From Flavobacteriaceae bacterium (lineage in GTDB: Bacteria; Bacteroidota; Bacteroidia; Flavobacteriales; Flavobacteriaceae), in the NCBI GenBank assembly GCA_013373105.1, contig JABXIJ010000006.1, positions 1 to 51,220 of the forward strand: DNA of 51,220 nucleotides. Direction: 5' to 3'. This document shows positions 44,899-51,220 of this stretch, in pieces. The notes beneath the pieces were generated by a model. It was not told where the DNA came from, ran no database searches, and worked only from the letters and a program-made list of their open reading frames with translations. Positions within the stretch are counted from its first letter, which is position 1, and each line of letters opens with the position of its first letter. Both the position numbers and the translations under genes were made by a program.

Positions 44899-45679
44899 AA
44901 TACTGAACGTTATAATAATCTGCTATAAGACTACTAACTCTAGATTTATCAAAATCTAAACCAACTAACTCTTTTTTAAATATATCAACTTTAGTTGTTA
45001 AATCAATCTTTTTGGTTTTATCTAAAATAGAAAAGTTGAAAGATTCAGCTTTATGAGTAGCATCGAAAACTGTCCATTTGTAATTTTTACCTTCTTTTAA
45101 TAATTTACCATCTACAACTAAAGTTAAATAATTACCATTAGTAGTTATTTTATAACTTTCTTTTGCATCTAAATCTTCTAATAAGAAAGTTAAGGGTTTA
45201 AATTTATCGTTCATCCATTCAAAATGAATGGTATCTTTTATAATTAATCTTTTATTTTTAGGATAAATTAAGTCGCCAAAAGATCTTGTTCTGTATACCA
45301 CACCAGCATTTGAATTTTTTTCATAATCATTAATCATTTTTTTGTATAAATAATTAAAATATTTTTTGGTTACACTTACTTTACTGCTGTTAACTTTTAA
45401 TGTTAATACTTTTGAAAAACTAAACGTACCAGGATCGTTTACTACGTATAAATCTCCTTTTTCATCAATAAACTTTATTGTTTCTGCACTTTCTAACTGT
45501 AGGGAAACATCTTTGGTGAAAATATCTCCTTTATTTATGCTTTTGTAGTTGGTTTTTTCTTGTACATGTGGGTTCCCTTTAGTTTCAATAACACATAATC
45601 TTTTCTGTGAAAAAAGAGAATTCGATAATAATAAAAGACTAAAAACTGCTAAAAATGTTAATCTAGATAACTTTTCCAT
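44897..45679 (-). CDS. Secreted FecR-like protein paired with a CHASE2 protein
   Basis: 260 residues. A signal peptide (about residues 1-25, ending SLFSQ). Residues ~28-100 have a FecR-like pattern: a short strand, INKGDIFTKDVSLQLESAET as the 'GD..' turn, then IKFIDEKGDLYVVNDPGTF. Residues ~145-225 look like an immunoglobulin-type repeat (IHFEWMNDKFKPLTFLLED; GKNYKWTVFDATHKAESFNF). No sigma-factor or anti-sigma part is present. It overlaps the CHASE2 gene by 22 bases, so the two are made together. I cannot give a definite function. Confidence 0.7.
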   Translation of the reverse strand: MEKLSRLTFLAVFSLLLLSNSLFSQKRLCVIETKGNPHVQEKTNYKSINKGDIFTKDVSLQLESAETIKFIDEKGDLYVVNDPGTFSFSKVLTLKVNSSKVSVTKKYFNYLYKKMINDYEKNSNAGVVYRTRSFGDLIYPKNKRLIIKDTIHFEWMNDKFKPLTFLLEDLDAKESYKITTNGNYLTLVVDGKLLKEGKNYKWTVFDATHKAESFNFSILDKTKKIDLTTKVDIFKKELVGLDFDKSRVSSLIADYYNVQY

Positions 45680-46800
45680 GATATTTTTTTCTTTAATAAT
45701 TTAATAAAATGAACATAAAATATAAACATATTAGAAGCAACAACAGTAATTGCTGTTAAGAAAAATACATTTACATATATATCTATACTTAAAAATAATA
45801 AATGCACATATAATAGGATTATAGTAAATAAAAGTAGAATTAACCATTTTAAAGTTCTGTTATAAATTTCTCCTTTTCGTTCTAATTTTACTACTAAAAT
45901 CATAAATAAAAACACAAAACATAAAGTAACAATAGTGGTTGTTGTATTAGAAACTTCATAAATAAATTCATTATTAATAAACATGTTAATTAAGTTAGCA
46001 TGTATAACAACTCCAAACATATCTGGTAAAGATTTACCAGCAGTTTTTTCGTTTAAAGGAGTAAAAAATTTATCTTCAACATCATAGTTACTTCCTAAAG
46101 GTGTTCCTAAATAACCTAGTAAAACAATTTTATCTTTCATAAAACTTTTATCATTTAACAACATTAATTCATCAAAACCAATGTTAAAAAATGATTTATA
46201 ATTACCAGTATATTTTATTCTTTTTCTGTTATTCAATTTTTCAACTGAAAAATCTGTGAATTTTAACGCAATTTTTGTTGCAAAAGATGAGTCTTGTTTA
46301 TAAAAAGCATCAAAAGTTCTTATTACATTTTCACCTGAAAAATTAATATTAATAAAGGCATCGTTTTTTGTTTTAAAAAAAGGATGATTCTTTATTATTT
46401 TATCATTATCTATATTTTTAGCTGAAATAACCTTTTCATGCTGTAAAAACTTTGCTAAATATGCATCGCTTTCTTCTTCTTTAAGATCTTTAAAAATGGC
46501 ATCTACACCAATTACTTTAGGCTCAGCTTCTAATATACTTTCAAGTAGCATGCCAATTTCGAATCGATTTCTCCTTTCGATGTTAACAAGTATAATATTA
46601 GAGTTAATTTTAGACTCTTGAATTTTTTCAGCATAAAAAATATCACTAAAACTAAAGTCTTTAAAAGCTTCTTTAAAGGGGTTTAAAAAACTAAGATTTA
46701 GAATTATTAATGAAAGTAAATAGGTAAGAGTTAGGCAAAATAAGGTTGAAAAAAAAGCTTCTTTTAGCAATAGCTTATGTTTTTTTATCAACCTTATCAT
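45658..46800 (-). CDS. CHASE2 sensor-domain membrane protein without output domain
   Basis: 380 residues. One N-terminal membrane helix (~14-36), a periplasmic CHASE2 domain (~40-275) with NIILVNIERRNRFEIGMLLESI, PKVIGVDAIF and MKDKIVLLGYLGTPLGSNYDVEDKFFTPL, then VVIHANLINMFI, followed by three membrane helices (~278-300, 315-335, 340-365). CHASE2 usually sits in front of a histidine kinase, cyclase or Ser/Thr kinase. Here the protein ends after the membrane helices with only a short basic tail (KKKISWKSYLD). It lies one base after the NlpC gene and overlaps the FecR-like gene. Confidence 0.85.
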   Translation of the reverse strand: MIRLIKKHKLLLKEAFFSTLFCLTLTYLLSLIILNLSFLNPFKEAFKDFSFSDIFYAEKIQESKINSNIILVNIERRNRFEIGMLLESILEAEPKVIGVDAIFKDLKEEESDAYLAKFLQHEKVISAKNIDNDKIIKNHPFFKTKNDAFININFSGENVIRTFDAFYKQDSSFATKIALKFTDFSVEKLNNRKRIKYTGNYKSFFNIGFDELMLLNDKSFMKDKIVLLGYLGTPLGSNYDVEDKFFTPLNEKTAGKSLPDMFGVVIHANLINMFINNEFIYEVSNTTTTIVTLCFVFLFMILVVKLERKGEIYNRTLKWLILLLFTIILLYVHLLFLSIDIYVNVFFLTAITVVASNMFIFYVHFIKLLKKKISWKSYLD

Positions 46801-46801
46801 A

Positions 46802-47572
46802 CTAAATAATTCTTTTTATAATTCTTAATTTGTGTGTGTGTGTTTGTAAATCTGAATTGTAAATTCCACTATGGTCTAATGTATCAATTCTAACTTTACC
46901 ATGTGCGTGAATAATGTTGTAATCTTTTAAAATGATACCAACATGAACAATTTCTCCCTCTTCATTATCAAAAAATGCTAAATCTCCAGGTTCACTTTCT
47001 TCAATAAAACTTAATACTTCACCCTGTGATGCTTGGTCTTTTGCATCTCTATTGAGTTGGTATCCACAAAGTTTATATACCATTTGTGTAAAACCAGAAC
47101 AATCTATACCAAAAGGTGTTTTACCTCCCCACAAATAAGGGCTGTTTAAATAGGCAAATGCATTATGAATTATTTCTTTTTTTGAAAGCTTACCATTATT
47201 AACTTTTCCATCAAATGTATAAGTAATTTTATCAAGCTTTAACTCTTTGCCATTAAAGCTAGGTAAAGTAGCACCAAGTGGAATTGTAATAAGATTGTTA
47301 TCAACATTGCTTATAAAATCTAAAATTTCACCAGATAAGACCGTTTTTTCACTATTGATTGAATAGTAAAAGTCTTCAGGAATCTCTTGGTATTGTACAC
47401 TACTAATATAGCCTTCAGAACCATCAAAATTTAGTTTTATTTTACTCCAGTTTTTGTCTCTTTCAAGAACAATAAAATGTTCTCCAAATAACAACTGATT
47501 AGTCATTTCACTTGTGTGAAATGGTTCTTTTCTAACAGGAATAATACCAAGATTACAAATTCCGTAAATCAA
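46802..47572 (-). CDS. NlpC/P60 cell-wall peptidase with SH3-like domains
   Basis: 256 residues. Residues ~1-125 hold two SH3b-like units (VRKEPFHTSEMTNQLLFGE; WSKIKLNFDGSEGYISS). Residues ~130-256 are a C40 peptidase: YLWGGKTPFGIDCSGFTQ with Cys158, GEIVHVGIIL with His210, and IIHAHGK. It cuts peptidoglycan stem peptides. There is no clear signal peptide, so export or site of action is unsure. It lies 10 bases after the thiolase gene and one base before the CHASE2 gene. Confidence 0.93.
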   Translation of the reverse strand: MIYGICNLGIIPVRKEPFHTSEMTNQLLFGEHFIVLERDKNWSKIKLNFDGSEGYISSVQYQEIPEDFYYSINSEKTVLSGEILDFISNVDNNLITIPLGATLPSFNGKELKLDKITYTFDGKVNNGKLSKKEIIHNAFAYLNSPYLWGGKTPFGIDCSGFTQMVYKLCGYQLNRDAKDQASQGEVLSFIEESEPGDLAFFDNEEGEIVHVGIILKDYNIIHAHGKVRIDTLDHSGIYNSDLQTHTHKLRIIKRII

Positions 47573-47582
47573 ATTAAGGAGT

Positions 47583-48758
47583 TTAAATTCTTTCTAAAAC
47601 CATGGCGCTTGCACCACCACCACCATTACAAATAGCAGCTGCTCCAAATTTAGCATTATTTTGTTTTAAAATAGAAGTTAACGCCATAACAATTCTAGCT
47701 CCAGAAACACCTAATGGATGGCCTAAAGAAACAGCACCACCATTAACATTTACATTTTTGCTATCTAAACCTAAAATTTTCATGTTAGCTAAACCAACTA
47801 CAGAAAAAGCTTCATTAAACTCAAAATAATCAATTTCATCAATGCTTAAATTTGCTTTTGCTAATGCTTTTGGTAAAGCTTTTGCTGGAGCAGTTGTAAA
47901 CCATTTAGGTTCTTGAGCAGCATCTGCATAGCCTCTAATTTTTGCTAATGGAGTTAAGTTTAGTTCGTTAGCTTTTTCTAAAGACATTAAAACTAAAGCA
48001 GCTCCACCATCGTTAATAGTAGATGCATTTGCAGCAGTTACAGTTCCTTCTTTAGTGAATGCAGGTCTTAAATTTGGAATTTTTTCCATTTTTACATTCT
48101 TGTATTCTTCATCTTCAGAAAAAATAATTGGTTCACCTCTTCTTTGTGGAATTTCTACTGGAGTTACTTCATCATTAAACTTTCCTTCTGCCCAAGCTTT
48201 AGAGGATCTATTGTAAGATTCAATAGCAAAATTATCTTGGTCTTCTCTAGAAAAACCATACTCAACAGCACAATCATCTGCGCAAACACCCATAGCAACA
48301 TTGTTGTAAGCATCAACTAAACCATCTTTCTGCATGCCATCTTCTAAAGTAACTGGTCCAAATTTAGTACTAGTTCTAGCATGATGATAATGAGGAATCA
48401 TACTCATATTTTCCATACCACCAGCCACAACAATATCAGCATCTCCAAGAGCAATTGTTTGAGCAGCTAGCATAATAGATTTCATACCAGAAGAACATAC
48501 TTTATTAACAGTTGTACAAGGCACTGTATCTGGAATTCCAGCATGAATTGCAGCTTGTCTTGCTGGAGCTTGACCTAAACCTGCAGATACAACATTGCCC
48601 ATAAAAACTTCTTCAACTAAATTAGCATTTAAATTAATTTTTTCTAATGCAGCTTTTATGGCAACAGCTCCTAATTTTGTAGCTGGTATGTTCGATAAAC
48701 TTCCCATAAAACTTCCCATTGGAGTTCTAGCTACAGATACAATTACAACGTCTTTCAT
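47583..48758 (-). CDS. Acetyl-CoA C-acyltransferase (thiolase)
   Basis: 391 residues, normal length. It splits or forms acetoacetyl-CoA-type products. Catalytic Cys88 in NKVCSSGMKSIMLAAQ, GGMENMS, NEAFSVVGLANMK with the active-site His equivalent region, GGAVSLGHPLGVSGAR and the final CNGGGGASAMVLER are intact. It could serve fatty-acid breakdown or acetoacetyl-CoA synthesis (atoB/fadA group); the sequence alone does not decide. It is the first gene of a four-gene operon. Confidence 0.95.
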   Translation of the reverse strand: MKDVVIVSVARTPMGSFMGSLSNIPATKLGAVAIKAALEKINLNANLVEEVFMGNVVSAGLGQAPARQAAIHAGIPDTVPCTTVNKVCSSGMKSIMLAAQTIALGDADIVVAGGMENMSMIPHYHHARTSTKFGPVTLEDGMQKDGLVDAYNNVAMGVCADDCAVEYGFSREDQDNFAIESYNRSSKAWAEGKFNDEVTPVEIPQRRGEPIIFSEDEEYKNVKMEKIPNLRPAFTKEGTVTAANASTINDGGAALVLMSLEKANELNLTPLAKIRGYADAAQEPKWFTTAPAKALPKALAKANLSIDEIDYFEFNEAFSVVGLANMKILGLDSKNVNVNGGAVSLGHPLGVSGARIVMALTSILKQNNAKFGAAAICNGGGGASAMVLERI

Positions 48759-48799
48759 ATTGATATTTTAATAGTGTTTAAGTTAAGTATATAGTTTTG

Positions 48800-48807
48800 C
48801 AAAAATA
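48800..48807 (-). promoter_or_regulatory. -7 box of the thiolase operon
   Basis: On the minus strand TATTTTTG, a full match, 42 bases before the ATG at 48758. No TTG lies at the right -33 distance. Confidence 0.45.
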
Positions 48808-48870
48808 ACCAATTTTAATGAAAACGATTTCTTAATACAACTGCAATTTTTACCCCTCGTTTTTTTACAT

Positions 48871-48878
48871 TAAGTTTG
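48871..48878 (+). promoter_or_regulatory. -7 box of the PgpH-like gene
   Basis: TAAGTTTG, a full TAnnTTTG match, 20 bases before the ATG at 48899. With the thiolase -7 box it forms a divergent promoter pair. Confidence 0.45.
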
Positions 48879-48898
48879 TTATAACTAGAAGTTTTTAT

Positions 48899-50962
48899 AT
48901 GAGTGAATTAGTAAATAAAATTTACAGAAATAATGCAATTATTTACAAGGTAATTTTATTCTTAGTAAGCACATTTGCTATTGTTTATATGTTTCCAAAA
49001 GGAGGGCAGTTTAAATATGATTTTACAAATGGTCAGCTTTGGAAATACGATAATTTATATGCCCCTTTTGATTTTGCTATTCAAAAGTCTGAAGAAGAAA
49101 TAACTATAGAGAAAAAGGAAATTGTTGCTAATTCAAAACTATATTTTCAGTTTGATGAAACTACAGTTAACGATGTAAAAGTAAACTTTAGAAATAATTT
49201 AGCTAGAATTACTAGTAGAGACTCACTTTCATCAAAAGAAATAAAAGAATTTGAACAGTTAGGAATAAAAATTATAAACCAGGTTTATAAAAATGGATTT
49301 TTAGAATCAATTAGTGAAAATAGAACAAGTAATGAAAATGATATTGTAGCTCTAAAAGTTAATAATGAAGTTAGCGACCTTCCTTTTAAAACTTTATATA
49401 CATCAAAAGATGTTTTAAATATTATAAATGCTAATTTAAATAGTATACAGTCAAGTGACAATTCTAAACTATTTTTAGATATAATAGCTGGGTTATTAAA
49501 GCCTAATGTTACTTATGATGAGGAACTTACAAATAAAATAATTGATAAAAGTATAAGTGAAATCTCTTATACAAAGGGTAAAGTTTCAGCAGGAGAATTA
49601 ATTATTTTAAAAGGAGATATTGTTGAAGGTAAAAAACTTGCTATTTTAAATTCTTTAAAAAGTGAGTCAGAATCTCAAATTTGGTCAGAATCAAATTATA
49701 ATTGGATAGTTTTTGGTTACATTATTTTGGTTTCACTTGCCTTATTAATGCTCTTATTGTTTTTACAGAAATATCGATTAGAAATCTATAATAACAATAA
49801 TAAAGTAACATTTATTTTCTTTAACATTATTGCTATAATTTCTATTCAAACATTTGTTATAAAATATAATGTAGATTATTTATATATAGTTCCTTTAAGT
49901 ATTTTACCTATAATTTTAAAAGCTTTTTTCGATGCTAGACTTGGTCTGTTTGCCCATGTATTAACAGTGTTATTACTAGGCTATATTGTACCCAATAGTT
50001 TTGAATTTATTTACCTACATATTATTGCAGGTATTGTAACCATTTTAACAGTTTCCGAATTATATAAAAGAGCAAATTTATTTATATCTGTAGCTCAAAT
50101 TACGATAATATATATGATTACGTATTTTGCGTTTTCAATTATAAAAGAAGGAAATGCAAATCAAATTAACTGGACATATTTCTTGCTTTTTGCCATAAAT
50201 GGATTGTTATCTTTTCTATCTATTATTTTAATATATATCTATGAAAAATTATTTGGTTTAGTTTCAGATGTTACCCTATTAGAACTTTCAAATACCAATA
50301 CAAAACTTTTAAGAGAACTTAATGAGCTTGCACCAGGTACATTTCAACATTCAATGCAAGTAGCAAATCTAGCAGAGGCAGCAGCTAATGAAATAGATGC
50401 AAACTCTATGTTAGTCAGAACAGGTGCTTTGTATCATGATATTGGTAAAATGCTAAACCCAATGTATTTTACAGAAAATCAAACAACAGGAGTAAATCCA
50501 CATAACGACTTATCACCTAGAGATAGTGCAAAAATTATTATAGATCATGTTATAAAAGGAGTAGAGTTAGCTAAAAAACATAATTTACCAGATAGAATTA
50601 TAGATTTTATTAGAACACATCATGGTACTAGTACAACTTATTATTTTTATAAAATGGAACAGGAGTTAAATCCAGATGCAACCATAAATAGTAAACATTT
50701 TCAATACAAAGGTCCAATACCTTTTTCAAAAGAAACTGCAATTTTAATGATGTGTGATGCTGCTGAAGCAGCATCAAAAAGTCTAAAAAACCCAACAGCA
50801 CAGAGTATAAGTGATCTAATAGAGAAGATAGTTAGCAAACAAGTTTCTGATAATCAATTTGTAAATTCTAACATTACATTTAGAGAAATAAACATCATTA
50901 AAAAAACGATTAAAAAGAAATTAATGAACATCTATCATTTAAGAGTAGAATACCCAGAATAA
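48899..50962 (+). CDS. 7TM-HD phosphohydrolase, PgpH type (c-di-AMP phosphodiesterase-like)
   Basis: 687 residues. An N-terminal membrane helix (~17-33), an extracellular 7TMR-HDED domain (~40-255), seven membrane helices (~265-465) and a cytoplasmic HD domain with HSMQVANLAEAAA, GALYHDIGKM near residue 508, HVIKGVELAKKH, IRTHHGTSTTYYF and MMCDAAEAASK. In Gram-positives PgpH hydrolyses c-di-AMP, and the domain order here is the same. The protein is monocistronic with a divergent promoter. The substrate in Bacteroidota is not shown by this sequence. Confidence 0.92.
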   Translation: MSELVNKIYRNNAIIYKVILFLVSTFAIVYMFPKGGQFKYDFTNGQLWKYDNLYAPFDFAIQKSEEEITIEKKEIVANSKLYFQFDETTVNDVKVNFRNNLARITSRDSLSSKEIKEFEQLGIKIINQVYKNGFLESISENRTSNENDIVALKVNNEVSDLPFKTLYTSKDVLNIINANLNSIQSSDNSKLFLDIIAGLLKPNVTYDEELTNKIIDKSISEISYTKGKVSAGELIILKGDIVEGKKLAILNSLKSESESQIWSESNYNWIVFGYIILVSLALLMLLLFLQKYRLEIYNNNNKVTFIFFNIIAIISIQTFVIKYNVDYLYIVPLSILPIILKAFFDARLGLFAHVLTVLLLGYIVPNSFEFIYLHIIAGIVTILTVSELYKRANLFISVAQITIIYMITYFAFSIIKEGNANQINWTYFLLFAINGLLSFLSIILIYIYEKLFGLVSDVTLLELSNTNTKLLRELNELAPGTFQHSMQVANLAEAAANEIDANSMLVRTGALYHDIGKMLNPMYFTENQTTGVNPHNDLSPRDSAKIIIDHVIKGVELAKKHNLPDRIIDFIRTHHGTSTTYYFYKMEQELNPDATINSKHFQYKGPIPFSKETAILMMCDAAEAASKSLKNPTAQSISDLIEKIVSKQVSDNQFVNSNITFREINIIKKTIKKKLMNIYHLRVEYPE

Positions 50963-50976
50963 AAAATAAAAAAACC

Positions 50977-51007
50977 TTGCTAAATTGTAATTCTAATATT
51001 ACATTTG
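50977..51007 (+). promoter_or_regulatory. Promoter of the tRNA-Ser/tRNA-Pro unit
   Basis: TTG at 50977-50979, a 20-base spacer and TACATTTG at 51000-51007. It is the best full match to the Bacteroidota promoter in the window. Transcription would start about 36 bases before tRNA-Ser. Confidence 0.7.
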
Positions 51008-51047
51008 CACTCGCAATTTTTGTTTCATATTTATTTATGAAATATTA

Positions 51048-51130
51048 GGAGAGGTGGCAGAGTGGTAATGCAGCAGATTGCTAATCTGTCGACCTTATTG
51101 GTCGCCAGGGTTCGAGTCCCTGTCTCTCCG
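51048..51130 (+). tRNA. tRNA-Ser (anticodon GCT)
   Basis: Acceptor stem GGAGAGG (51048-51054) pairs with TCTCTCC (51123-51129), the last pair being G-T. The anticodon arm is CAGATT-GCT-AATCTG, giving anticodon GCT for AGC/AGT codons. A long variable arm (GTCGACC...GGTCGCC region) and the T-arm GGTTCGAGTCC follow. No CCA is encoded after the discriminator G. Confidence 0.96.
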
Positions 51131-51141
51131 CAAATTGCTCT

Positions 51142-51216
51142 CGGGGTGTAGCGTAGCCCGGTTATCGCGCCGCGTTTGGGACGCGGAGGTCGCAGGTTCG
51201 AATCCTGCCACCCCGA
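51142..51216 (+). tRNA. tRNA-Pro (anticodon TGG)
   Basis: Acceptor stem CGGGGTG (51142-51148) pairs with CACCCCG (51209-51215), discriminator A. The anticodon arm CGCGT-TTGGGA-CGCG gives TGG, reading CCN codons. The T-arm GGTTCGAATCC is standard. It starts 11 bases after tRNA-Ser, so both come from one transcript. CCA is not encoded. The window ends four bases later, and more tRNAs may follow. Confidence 0.96.
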
Positions 51217-51220
51217 CAAA

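Noticed and set aside
51031..51219. A 62-residue minus-strand reading frame (GWQDSNLRPPRPKRG...)
   Set aside because: It is the antisense of the two tRNA genes; this type of false protein is common wherever tRNAs are read as coding.

Overview
The window looks like part of a chromosome from a marine-type Flavobacteriaceae (Bacteroidota), in the Polaribacter/Tenacibaculum neighbourhood by inference. Reasons: very AT-rich DNA; secreted proteins whose signal peptides end in FSQ or FAQ; C-terminal type IX secretion (T9SS) sorting domains; few Shine-Dalgarno sites; promoters of the Bacteroidota form TTG-N20ish-TAnnTTTG; and family versions typical of flavobacteria (DUF349, DUF368, cysteine-free zf-RING_7-like protein). 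It is mostly core housekeeping DNA. I see no CRISPR array, prophage or insertion sequence, and no gap above 300 bases lacks a gene.

Layout. 1-3.1 kb: an edge-truncated MFS transporter with a GTG start, a small outer-membrane barrel, a GyrI-like protein, an orphan signal peptide and a CoA-binding protein. 3.2-7.0 kb (minus): a tight operon pyrR-pyrB-STAS-free T9SS sorting domain-rnz-PAS/LuxR, the last gene cut by an in-frame TGA. 7.2-14.1 kb (plus): a TPR protein, two tandem DUF368 membrane proteins, aroE and a DUF349 protein, with a secreted metallo-beta-lactamase-fold protein opposite. 14.2-23.1 kb: coiled-coil protein and Nif3-like protein, lpxK, a periplasmic thioredoxin, an OmpA-family gene cut by an in-frame TAG, ppx/gppA, sixA-like, pdxH, a 5'-truncated T9SS cargo gene and a sodium:solute symporter. 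23.2 kb: recR.

23.8-36.7 kb is a haem island. Two divergent operons leave a 189-base intergenic region. One runs AraC regulator-TrmH-like-hemH-hemJ-like-MFS (minus); the other runs hemA-hemCD fusion-hemB-hemL-hemE-DUF6973-EI24-hemF (plus). Together they cover every step from glutamyl-tRNA to protohaem.

36.8-51.2 kb: a 2-oxoacid dehydrogenase E2, clpC, gyrA, a TPR lipid/envelope-type secreted protein, then a four-gene minus-strand operon thiolase-NlpC/P60-CHASE2-FecR-like, a 7TM-HD phosphohydrolase (PgpH type), and tRNA-Ser(GCT) and tRNA-Pro(TGG) behind a near-consensus promoter.

The points most worth a second look are: the CHASE2/FecR-like pair without any output domain; three genes broken by in-frame stops within 18 kb; a T9SS sorting domain with no cargo inside a housekeeping operon; two uncharacterised proteins embedded in the haem operon; and a set of perfect inverted repeats upstream of the E2 gene.
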